A DNA stretch of 7,511 nt from Thermoplasmata archaeon (GCA_021799315.1 JAJZAR010000072.1:1-7511), one strand, 5' to 3'. Counted from the stretch's first letter, positions 1 to 4,651 are shown. Numbers and translations are program-made. Notes: a model not told the origin generated them from the sequence alone.

Positions 1-481
1 ATTTCTTCCTTTCCTCCTTAACTTCCCTGATAAATTCTCTAACCTCCTTCACGGTGTGTGAATGCATGGGTGGAGCTCTTATCACTCTTGGGGACCAATT
101 TGTTAGTGACCTTATGTTCTTAAGATAAACTGAGTCCTTCTGTGATACGATAGACGGTTCTTCAAGTTCTATAACAACTTCTCCGGTATCAGATTCGAAA
201 TATACGTCCTTCAATCCTGCGGATTCAGGTATATTCCCTTCCACGATCTTCCGCGATTCCTCCTCTTCCTTCATAATAGATGGATCGGGTCTTATCGCAA
301 TTCTTCGTCGTATTTCCTGAGCCACCTTTACTGCAGTTTCTTCCCTGTTTGCGAATAAATTCTCGTTCTTTGTATAAACAATTATGTTCGGGCCTTCATA
401 CACAACCTCTGTGATCTCATTATCCGGAACAAGCTTGTCAAATATGGCTTTGGCCTCTTCAATGTAATCTCTAAAAACCAT
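1..481 (-). CDS. aCPSF1/FttA-type archaeal beta-CASP ribonuclease, N-terminal part (runs off the left edge)
   Basis: Read by hand from the ATG at 481, the frame is open for 160 codons to the window edge. The product begins MVFRDYIEEAKAIFDKLVP. It matches the N-terminal KH-domain region of aCPSF1 (FttA), the archaeal homologue of the eukaryotic cleavage factor CPSF73. Recognisable family segments are GPNIIVYTKN (about residues 30-39), IAIRPDPSIM (about 61-70) and NWSPRVIRAPPMHS (about 127-140). In this family two KH-like domains bind U-rich RNA and precede a metallo-beta-lactamase/beta-CASP nuclease of roughly 640 residues in total. The nuclease half lies outside the window, so its catalytic residues cannot be checked. 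The family mediates 3'-end cleavage and factor-dependent transcription termination and recruits exonucleolytic decay. The gene lies 48 bp downstream of psmB on the same strand with no U-run between them, which suggests co-transcription. Confidence 0.9.
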   Translation of the reverse strand, partial: MVFRDYIEEAKAIFDKLVPDNEITEVVYEGPNIIVYTKNENLFANREETAVKVAQEIRRRIAIRPDPSIMKEEEESRKIVEGNIPESAGLKDVYFESDTGEVVIELEEPSIVSQKDSVYLKNIRSLTNWSPRVIRAPPMHSHTVKEVREFIREVKEERKK

Positions 482-489
482 GTATAAAA

Positions 490-493
490 CTCC
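490..493 (-). promoter_or_regulatory. Shine-Dalgarno site of the aCPSF1 gene
   Basis: The minus strand reads GGAG 8 nt before the ATG at 481. It supports this start and fits a gene translated from inside an operon transcript rather than from a leaderless mRNA. An AT-rich stretch at about 511-524 could be an additional weak TATA element, but it is not distinctive. Confidence 0.55.
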
Positions 494-529
494 GAATTTT
501 TTTTATCTAAAGATAATTAATAATGTAAT

Positions 530-1165
530 TTAAAGGTTTAACTTTAACTTTTTGATCCTGTTGAGAACTTCAGATTCCTCGACCTTTACGAATCCTTTGT
601 CCTTCGTGATAACGGCAATGTCAATCATACCTCCTGACGCTGAGTCTCTTGACTTTGCCGCTGTAATGCCTCTGATCACAAGGTCTATACCTTCATCAAC
701 TGACATATCCTTATTATACATAGATTCCAGGACACCATATACATAGGGTGAACCTGATCCTGTGCTGACAAAAGTATCTTCAACGGAACCTCCAGCTGCA
801 TCCACAGAGAATATGTGCGGTTTTGAGTCAAACCCGCCTATTAATATCTGAACCATGTATGGATAGAACTTAGTCTGATTCAATATGTTTGAAAGCAATG
901 TTGCTGCCGCATTGATTGGTATATTTATTTTTCTCTGCATTCTGTAGAGTTCAAGTTCAGCTTTCATATACCTGACCAATACCTGTGCGTCTCCAACGAG
1001 ACCGGCTATTGTCATTCCAGCATAGGTGTCTATTTGAAACAATTTCTGCCCATCCTTGTGCGCTATAAAATGTTCCATGGTAACTCTCCTTTCTGTAGCC
1101 ATGATTACTGCATCCTTAAGTGTAATAGCAACTGTCGTTGTTCCTGTTTCCATTAATTTTTCCAT
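530..1165 (-). CDS. psmB: Archaeal 20S proteasome beta subunit
   Basis: This is the catalytic beta subunit of the 20S proteasome, the cytosolic protease that works with the alpha subunit and the PAN or VAT unfoldases. With the ATG at 1165 the protein has 211 residues, the same length as I recall for the Thermoplasma acidophilum subunit. It starts with an eight-residue propeptide (MEKLMETG) that is removed to expose the N-terminal threonine nucleophile of TTTVAITLKD. Visible active-site residues in mature numbering are Thr1, Glu17 (ATERR) and Lys33 (GQKLF). The Ser129 region (STGSGSP) and Asp166/Ser169 (RDSASGG) are also present. An in-frame TTG at 1186 would add seven residues, but the ATG at 1165 is preferred because it has a good Shine-Dalgarno site and gives the family propeptide length. 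The aCPSF1 gene follows 48 bp downstream. Confidence 0.97.
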   Translation of the reverse strand: MEKLMETGTTTVAITLKDAVIMATERRVTMEHFIAHKDGQKLFQIDTYAGMTIAGLVGDAQVLVRYMKAELELYRMQRKINIPINAAATLLSNILNQTKFYPYMVQILIGGFDSKPHIFSVDAAGGSVEDTFVSTGSGSPYVYGVLESMYNKDMSVDEGIDLVIRGITAAKSRDSASGGMIDIAVITKDKGFVKVEESEVLNRIKKLKLNL

Positions 1166-1170
1166 GCTTT

Positions 1171-1177
1171 CACTCCT
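1171..1177 (-). promoter_or_regulatory. Shine-Dalgarno site deciding the psmB start
   Basis: The minus strand reads AGGAGTG, ending 5 nt before the ATG at 1165. It lies inside the longer TTG-initiated frame, so it argues for the ATG start and the 211-residue product. Confidence 0.7.
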
Positions 1178-1191
1178 GTCAGGCAATTTGT

Positions 1192-1210
1192 AAATATATT
1201 AAAAACTTTG
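1192..1210 (-). promoter_or_regulatory. Candidate BRE/TATA promoter of psmB
   Basis: The minus strand reads CAAAGTTTTTAATATATTT, a purine/A-rich BRE-like element followed by an AT-only TATA element. Transcription would start about 25 bp downstream, near 1172-1177, giving a very short leader that just includes the Shine-Dalgarno site. The exact TATA register is ambiguous because the whole stretch is A/T. Confidence 0.45.
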
Positions 1211-1354
1211 TAATTTTTGAGAAGTTATTATCGAATTACGTTTAATTCTGGATTCTTTTACAGCCATATTCCATTTAAGTAATATCTTTATTCCATCGTC
1301 GTTCCTTTAACTGTTTGCCAATAGGTATTTTCAATCAGTTTTCTTTTCAGTAAT

Positions 1355-1371
1355 AAGGGTTACCTTCCCTT
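1355..1371. repeat. Short inverted repeat next to the CBS-gene promoter
   Basis: AAGGG and CCCTT flank a 7-nt spacer and directly abut the BRE-like element of the downstream promoter. This is where archaeal activators often bind. Arms of five bases are short enough to arise by chance. Confidence 0.3.
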
Positions 1372-1372
1372 G

Positions 1373-1387
1373 CAAAAGTTAAATATT
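1373..1387 (+). promoter_or_regulatory. BRE/TATA promoter of the CBS-domain gene (predicted leaderless)
   Basis: CAAAAG (BRE-like) is followed by TTAAATATT (TATA-like, 1379-1387), centred about 23 bp before the ATG at 1406. This spacing puts the transcription start at or next to the ATG. No Shine-Dalgarno site precedes the ATG, consistent with a leaderless mRNA. Confidence 0.6.
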
Positions 1388-1405
1388 CCTGTATCATAGC
1401 GAGTT

Positions 1406-1828
1406 ATGGTTCTAACGGCAGAAGATATAATGAATCCATTGCCATCAGTACGTCCGGAAAATCTCAGCGCAGCTTCAGCAACAAAGATTATGGCTACAGA
1501 TCATAAAGGGTTCGTTCTTGTTGGAAGCCAGAACTCAGTCGTCGGAATTGTGACAGAATGGGATCTTATAAGCAAAATAATGGCTGAAAAACGAGATCCT
1601 GAAACTGTGACACTGAAAGAGATCATGAGTTCCCACATAAACAGTGTTGAAGAAAACACACCTACTAGAAAGGTAACAGTAATTATGAGCAGGAATGGAA
1701 TAAGAAGAATACTAGTGGGGAAGGACGGAAAATATACTGGGGTAATCACTTCAAGAGATATATTGAGAATTTTTGAAGATTACGTAGAAAATGTGGAGAA
1801 TGTCGCAGGCAAATATGGCATACTGTGA
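1406..1828 (+). CDS. Stand-alone CBS-domain pair (Bateman module) protein
   Basis: This is a 140-residue soluble protein made of two CBS domains and nothing else, at about residues 4-59 and 68-130. Each domain opens with a (D/E)IM motif (DIM at 7-9, EIM at 72-74). Each ends with the ligand-binding signature: GIVTEWD at 47-53 and GVITSRD at 112-118, both keeping the Thr and Asp that contact the ribose of adenine nucleotides. There are no membrane segments, signal peptide or extra DNA-binding domain. Proteins of this layout usually bind AMP, ATP or related ligands and act as small-molecule sensors on other proteins, but the partner cannot be read from sequence. Neighbours are a divergent proteasome gene and a convergent exonuclease gene, so it is probably monocistronic. 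Its promoter predicts a leaderless transcript. Confidence 0.93.
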   Translation: MVLTAEDIMNPLPSVRPENLSAASATKIMATDHKGFVLVGSQNSVVGIVTEWDLISKIMAEKRDPETVTLKEIMSSHINSVEENTPTRKVTVIMSRNGIRRILVGKDGKYTGVITSRDILRIFEDYVENVENVAGKYGIL

Positions 1829-1843
1829 TGATCATTCTATTTA

Positions 1844-1849
1844 TTTTTT
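1844..1849 (+). terminator. U-tract 3' of the CBS-domain gene
   Basis: A run of six T in a T-rich context begins 15 nt after the TGA stop. Archaeal RNA polymerase terminates at such U-tracts, with aCPSF1 assisting. The evidence is composition only. Confidence 0.35.
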
Positions 1850-1900
1850 AGAGCATATTTGGAAAGTCTTTTTGTTTAAGTTTAACTCATAAGGTGATCG

Positions 1901-1922
1901 ATTTCAGTTCGCTGAAATTTTT
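1901..1922 (+). terminator. Hairpin plus T-run between the convergent CBS and exonuclease genes
   Basis: A perfect 7-bp stem, ATTTCAG/CTGAAAT, closes a TTCG tetraloop and is followed at once by five T. It lies 72 nt after the CBS-gene stop and 12 nt beyond the stop of the convergent exonuclease gene. On the plus strand it has the form of an intrinsic terminator. On the minus strand the same stem forms with a CGAA loop but no U-run follows. Archaea do not generally need hairpins for termination, so a role in 3'-end stability or blocking read-through is equally possible. Confidence 0.45.
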
Positions 1923-1934
1923 ATACCACCAGTT

Positions 1935-2558
1935 TCATTTATTGAAAATATGCTTGTATATTTCAATGATATCATGGACATCACCCTTTGAGTATTCAAT
2001 GAGTTTTTCTCTGTCGTTTTTCCAGAGAAACTCCACCGCTTCGGCAGGATTCATACCCTCTATTGAGACATTATCTTTGACTCGCATGAGGTCAAGATCT
2101 GCGTAGGCATCATAATTCAAAACCTTTTTCAGGCTGTTCAGTTTGTATTCACCCATCCTTAGCCTCATGTCGAGGGCGCAAACATACATCATGTCCAGGA
2201 GATAACTGGTTCCAAAGAAATACTTAAGGTTGAATAATTGTTTGGAATAGCTTAATTTTACAAGTTTCGTATTGATAAGAGTAATATCATAATTCACATG
2301 GTTGTATCCAATTATAACCTCTGGCTGGTATGTATCCATGAAATTATCAACTTCTTTGAGAAGTTCATATTCATCATGAGAATCTGGATAAGACATTAAA
2401 ACCTTATATGTGCCCTGAATGGTTCCAAGAGACACTGCTATGATCTCTTCATTTTCCAGAAATCCTTTCTTCACAAGTGTTTCCAGATCAATTGCCATCA
2501 CTCTTTTGGCCCCATTTATTCTATTCTTTATTCTTGAGAGCCCAATTACCGAGTCCAT
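1935..2558 (-). CDS. Stand-alone DEDDy-family 3'-5' exonuclease-like protein (RNase H fold)
   Basis: This 207-residue protein resembles the proofreading exonuclease domain of family B DNA polymerases but has no polymerase. All three exonuclease motifs are present. Exo I is AIDLET (Asp24, Glu26). Exo II is GYNHVNYD (Asn86, Asp91). Exo III is YSKGD (Tyr189, Asp193), whose tyrosine puts it in the DEDDy class. Between them, LLDMMYVC and EYKLNSL match the polymerase-B exonuclease pattern. The acidic residues bind two metal ions for 3'-to-5' hydrolysis. Whether the substrate is DNA or RNA cannot be told from sequence. ATG 2558 is chosen because the next Met (residue 21) would start right at Exo I. 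A weak GGTGG lies just upstream. It is divergent from a small unknown gene with an apparently shared TATA box. It could serve repair, proofreading in trans or RNA trimming. Confidence 0.85.
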   Translation of the reverse strand: MDSVIGLSRIKNRINGAKRVMAIDLETLVKKGFLENEEIIAVSLGTIQGTYKVLMSYPDSHDEYELLKEVDNFMDTYQPEVIIGYNHVNYDITLINTKLVKLSYSKQLFNLKYFFGTSYLLDMMYVCALDMRLRMGEYKLNSLKKVLNYDAYADLDLMRVKDNVSIEGMNPAEAVEFLWKNDREKLIEYSKGDVHDIIEIYKHIFNK

Positions 2559-2586
2559 GCACCACCCATGAATTCATAAGATAAGA

Positions 2587-2592
2587 TTATAA
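2587..2592. promoter_or_regulatory. Symmetric TATA box shared by divergent genes
   Basis: TTATAA is its own reverse complement and is the only clear TATA element in the 55 bp between the two ATGs. Its centre is 24.5 bp before the plus-strand ATG at 2614, which is leaderless spacing. It is 31.5 bp before the minus-strand ATG at 2558, giving a leader of about six nucleotides. The plus-strand upstream context (ATAAGA) and the minus-strand context (ATGGTTA) are only moderate BRE matches. Confidence 0.55.
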
Positions 2593-2613
2593 CCATTGTT
2601 TAATTCAGCGGAT

Positions 2614-3003
2614 ATGAAATATGCATCCAGAAGCTATGACTCCCAAAATCTGGACCTGAAACACATAAGTAATCTGGCCCTGGGATTCTTTAAGGAAGAG
2701 GGATTTGTTACACAGAGATTCGAGAAATCTAACGAACATATTATACAGGCTAGAAAAGGTGGCATCCTCAGAGCACTTTTGTCAACATCGAGAGCCATTA
2801 CTGTTGTTTTGAATGCACACAACAACACCATTGCTGCATATATGGGTGTTTCAGAATGGATTGACGGAAGTGAGGATGAGAGAAAACGTATGATAGGTTT
2901 GTCAATCGAAAAGTTATTTTTAGAAACTCAAGAGTCCCTGTGGGCATACGAAATTGAACATCATCTCTGGAACCATCTGGAAACGAATATTGAAATAAGC
3001 TAA
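2614..3003 (+). CDS. Uncharacterised 129-residue soluble protein
   Basis: I do not recognise a named family. The N-terminal third (residues 13-40) looks helical, with alternating leucines and LALGFFKEEGF. A likely beta-rich core follows, containing ARKGGILRALLSTSRAITVVL split by turns (residues 46-66) and AYMGVSEWID (75-84). A long amphipathic helix runs from about 86 to 122. The pattern of a KGG turn, a short hydrophobic strand and a G-x-x-x-W-I-D segment is reminiscent of small archaeal and bacterial domains of unknown function, which is impression only. There is no signal peptide, membrane segment or cysteine. ATG 2614 is preferred over the in-frame TTG at 2596 because it lies 24.5 bp after a TATA box, which fits a leaderless mRNA. 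It is divergent from the exonuclease gene and ends 2 bp from the convergent purC stop. Confidence 0.78.
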   Translation: MKYASRSYDSQNLDLKHISNLALGFFKEEGFVTQRFEKSNEHIIQARKGGILRALLSTSRAITVVLNAHNNTIAAYMGVSEWIDGSEDERKRMIGLSIEKLFLETQESLWAYEIEHHLWNHLETNIEIS

Positions 3004-3005
3004 TA

Positions 3006-3893
3006 TTACCATTTCTTGCCAGTTATTCTCTCATACATATTTCTGTAGAGTGCAGATGTCTGATCTACGATTTCATCTGGCAGCGGAGGTATTTCAGGTT
3101 CAGAAAGACCATTTTTTCTCGCATCGTAAAGTTTTTTATGATACCCGGTGGTTCTATAATACTGCCTTACTCTTTCTTTGGATAATTCAACTATGGTGCC
3201 TTTTTCAAATTCATCAGCTTCCCAGAATCTGTCTTCGTCTGCAGTTCCAAAGGTGTCCACTATCACAGGTTCTCTATGCAGAGAAAGGGCCAGTTCCTTT
3301 TTTCCGTCTGCGTGAATGAGGCCTCTTGCACCAACTTCCCTCTGAATTCTTGTATCTATTCTCTCTATCATATCCTTTATTCTGTAAATTTCCTCTTCAT
3401 ACAGACCACCTATGCTAGAAGCTTCTTTGAAATCAACAGGCCTGTCAGTTGCCTCAAATTTTGTTGTCATTTCAAAAAATGGCACATCCAGTTGATCCCC
3501 TACTTTAAAGTCTGACCTCAACCCCAGTTCTTTGTAGTCCATTTCTCCTGATTTCAATCTATCAAAAAGAGAGCCCGCCACATAGTGTCTCATTATGAAT
3601 TCCAGTGGGATCAGAAAATTTATCCAGAACTTTGAACCACCTGCCTCGCTGATCCTGAACTTCTGAACCTCCATAGAATTACCAGATTTTAATTGAATGA
3701 AGTCCGTTTTATAACCCATTTCCCTCAGTATTTCAAACCAGTACTGGGAAGTTCTGCAAAGGGATTCGCCCTTATCCTTTATCTTTACAGGTATGATCTT
3801 GTCAAAGACGGAAATTCTATCTGAAAATTGAAACAATAGCCTGTCTCCGAGATCATAAACATCCTTTACTTTTCCAACCCTCAAAGGTTCCAT
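3006..3893 (-). CDS. purC: Phosphoribosylaminoimidazole-succinocarboxamide (SAICAR) synthase
   Basis: The 295-residue protein catalyses ATP-dependent ligation of aspartate to CAIR, the eighth step of de novo purine synthesis in the cytosol. Family landmarks in order are GKVKDVYDL (7-15, nucleotide-binding loop), FSDRISVFD (23-31), PLEFIMRHYVAGSL (96-109) and EMTTKFEATDRP (141-152). LIHADGKKELAL (192-203) and VDTFGTADEDRFW (212-224) follow. The length is close to the single-domain yeast/archaeal form. The two last motifs are variant. The usual pattern near the first is ADTKFEFG and near the second DExxTPDSSRFW, so the Glu after Asp and the TPDSS run are replaced. The metal-region Asp196 and Glu200 and the Arg-Phe-Trp (222-224) are retained. 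No other pur gene is in the window. Its own promoter predicts a leaderless mRNA, although read-through from the upstream monooxygenase gene 31 bp away is possible. Confidence 0.96.
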   Translation of the reverse strand: MEPLRVGKVKDVYDLGDRLLFQFSDRISVFDKIIPVKIKDKGESLCRTSQYWFEILREMGYKTDFIQLKSGNSMEVQKFRISEAGGSKFWINFLIPLEFIMRHYVAGSLFDRLKSGEMDYKELGLRSDFKVGDQLDVPFFEMTTKFEATDRPVDFKEASSIGGLYEEEIYRIKDMIERIDTRIQREVGARGLIHADGKKELALSLHREPVIVDTFGTADEDRFWEADEFEKGTIVELSKERVRQYYRTTGYHKKLYDARKNGLSEPEIPPLPDEIVDQTSALYRNMYERITGKKW

Positions 3894-3914
3894 GGTCAGT
3901 TATGCATAATGGCA

Positions 3915-3928
3915 ATTTAAAACTTCAT
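3915..3928 (-). promoter_or_regulatory. BRE/TATA promoter of purC (predicted leaderless)
   Basis: The minus strand reads ATGAAG (BRE-like) followed by TTTTAAAT (TATA-like, 3915-3922), centred 25.5 bp before the purC ATG at 3893. The initiation site would coincide with the ATG, and no Shine-Dalgarno site is present. The BRE overlaps the stop codon of the upstream monooxygenase gene, so the two genes probably have separate transcripts despite close packing. Confidence 0.65.
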
Positions 3929-4230
3929 TGCGTTAATGCGCTAGATACATTATATATTTTTAGCACTGGCCTATCAATGATGGCCCCCTGTTGCATGGGC
4001 TCAGAATGAGATTTTTTGAAATCTTCAGAATTTGCCCATTTTTCAAAATCCTGTCTACTTTCCCACATGGTCATAACGACATATTCATTATCATCCCCAG
4101 TGGGTTCCAGGATATAGTTTGATATGAATCCATCATGGTTCATCAAAGTTGAGTTACGATTTTTGAATCTTTCAAGGAATTCCTTCCGGAAGGGTTCTGC
4201 TACCCTTATTCTGTTTTGTACCACTATCAT
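3925..4230 (-). CDS. ABM-fold monooxygenase, IsdG/HmoA-like (putative heme-degrading)
   Basis: This 101-residue protein is a single ferredoxin-like alpha/beta domain of the antibiotic-biosynthesis-monooxygenase (ABM) superfamily. Matching features are the first strand IVVQNRIRV (2-10), a helix with EFLERF (17-22), GFISNYIL (34-41), EYVVMTMWES (49-58) and FEKWANSEDFKKSH (62-75). Asn6, Trp65 and His75 sit at the spacing of the Asn-Trp-His catalytic triad of IsdG-type heme oxygenases. Those enzymes act as dimers and open heme without a bound cofactor, releasing iron. That makes heme degradation the best guess. Other ABM members act on quinones or have no known substrate, so the function is inferred. 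There is no signal peptide, so it is cytosolic. Its promoter gives near-leaderless spacing, and a sequence resembling a DtxR/IdeR iron box lies upstream. purC follows 31 bp downstream. Confidence 0.84.
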   Translation of the reverse strand: MIVVQNRIRVAEPFRKEFLERFKNRNSTLMNHDGFISNYILEPTGDDNEYVVMTMWESRQDFEKWANSEDFKKSHSEPMQQGAIIDRPVLKIYNVSSALTQ

Positions 4231-4248
4231 ATATATTTATTTGAATGA

Positions 4249-4256
4249 AGTATAAG
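4249..4256 (-). promoter_or_regulatory. TATA box of the IsdG-like gene
   Basis: The minus strand reads GAAACTA then CTTATACT, centred about 22.5 bp before the ATG at 4230. This is slightly short of the usual 25-27 bp but fits a leaderless or nearly leaderless mRNA. A second AT-rich stretch, AAATAAATATAT, abuts the ATG and is too close to serve as the TATA box. Confidence 0.5.
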
Positions 4257-4285
4257 TAGTTTCTTCACTAATCATTAGGTATGCG

Positions 4286-4304
4286 GATGGTTAGGCTTGC
4301 CTTA
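4286..4304. promoter_or_regulatory. Candidate DtxR/IdeR-type iron box
   Basis: The 19-mer agrees with the bacterial IdeR/DtxR consensus TTAGGTTAGGCTAACCTAA at 13 of 19 positions by hand alignment, including an unbroken GGTTAGGCT. Its core AGGC-TT-GCCT is a perfect short palindrome. It lies about 30 bp upstream of the TATA box of the IsdG-like gene, a position more typical of an activator than of a repressor in archaea. A further TTAGGT half-site lies at 4275-4280. DtxR-family regulators are known in Thermoplasma and other archaea, but binding here is inference. Confidence 0.3.
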
Positions 4305-4320
4305 AGTTAAAATATGATCT

Positions 4321-4366
4321 GCTCAGACAAAAACTATTTGTTTTGCAAAAGAAGCAGTTTTTGAGC
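4321..4366. repeat. Nested hairpin in the gene-free region
   Basis: The outer arms GCTCA...AAAACT and AGTTTTTGAGC pair over 11 bp with a 4-nt bulge on the left arm. The 20-nt loop contains the perfect palindrome TTTTGCAAAA (4341-4350). The structure could form in RNA from either strand. If the symmetric TATA box at 4389 drove the minus strand, the transcript would start close to 4366, at the foot of this hairpin. The AT-rich arms make a chance origin possible. Confidence 0.4.
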
Positions 4367-4388
4367 GATTGACAATGCTGAAAAGCCG

Positions 4389-4396
4389 TATATAAT
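4389..4396. promoter_or_regulatory. Strong orphan TATA element
   Basis: TATATAAT follows GAAAAGCCG on the plus strand, a good BRE-plus-TATA arrangement. The predicted plus-strand start is near 4418, about 285 nt before GH15, and the predicted minus-strand start is near 4366. No gene begins at either place, so it may drive a non-coding RNA, a long leader or nothing. Confidence 0.4.
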
Positions 4397-4651
4397 CAGA
4401 GATGGAATTTCATGAATTCGTGTTTCTATTATTAGAACCTAAATCTGGCAAGTATTACGGGTTTTCTCCAGAGATAAATAATGCACAAAATCATAAGATT
4501 TATAGTTAAAAAAGAAATTCACAGCTAGGAACAATATATGCATTGTGCTTCCTACAAATTAAACATGGAACCATCTTTTTCTGAGGCCGTAATTAAACGA
4601 AGCGGAATATGCAGTAAAACATTTATGACTCAATCGGCCTCAAGTTTTAGC

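Noticed and set aside
1166..1186. Longer psmB starting at TTG 1186 (seven extra residues)
   Set aside because: The AGGAGTG Shine-Dalgarno site serves the ATG at 1165, which also gives the family's eight-residue propeptide and 211-residue length.
1825..1831. GTGATGA resembling a C box of a C/D guide RNA at the end of the CBS gene
   Set aside because: No D box (CTGA) at guide-RNA distance; the first CTGA is about 80 nt away, inside the hairpin at 1901-1918.
1894..2106. Plus-strand frame opposite the exonuclease C-terminus
   Set aside because: It is an antisense shadow. The exonuclease Exo III motif lies on the other strand in this stretch.
2596..2613. Longer start (TTG 2596) for the 129-residue protein
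   Set aside because: It would lie only about 7 bp from the TATA box, upstream of the predicted transcription start. ATG 2614 has correct leaderless spacing.
3050..3515. Plus-strand frames opposite purC
   Set aside because: These are antisense shadows of a clear SAICAR synthase and have no family motifs.
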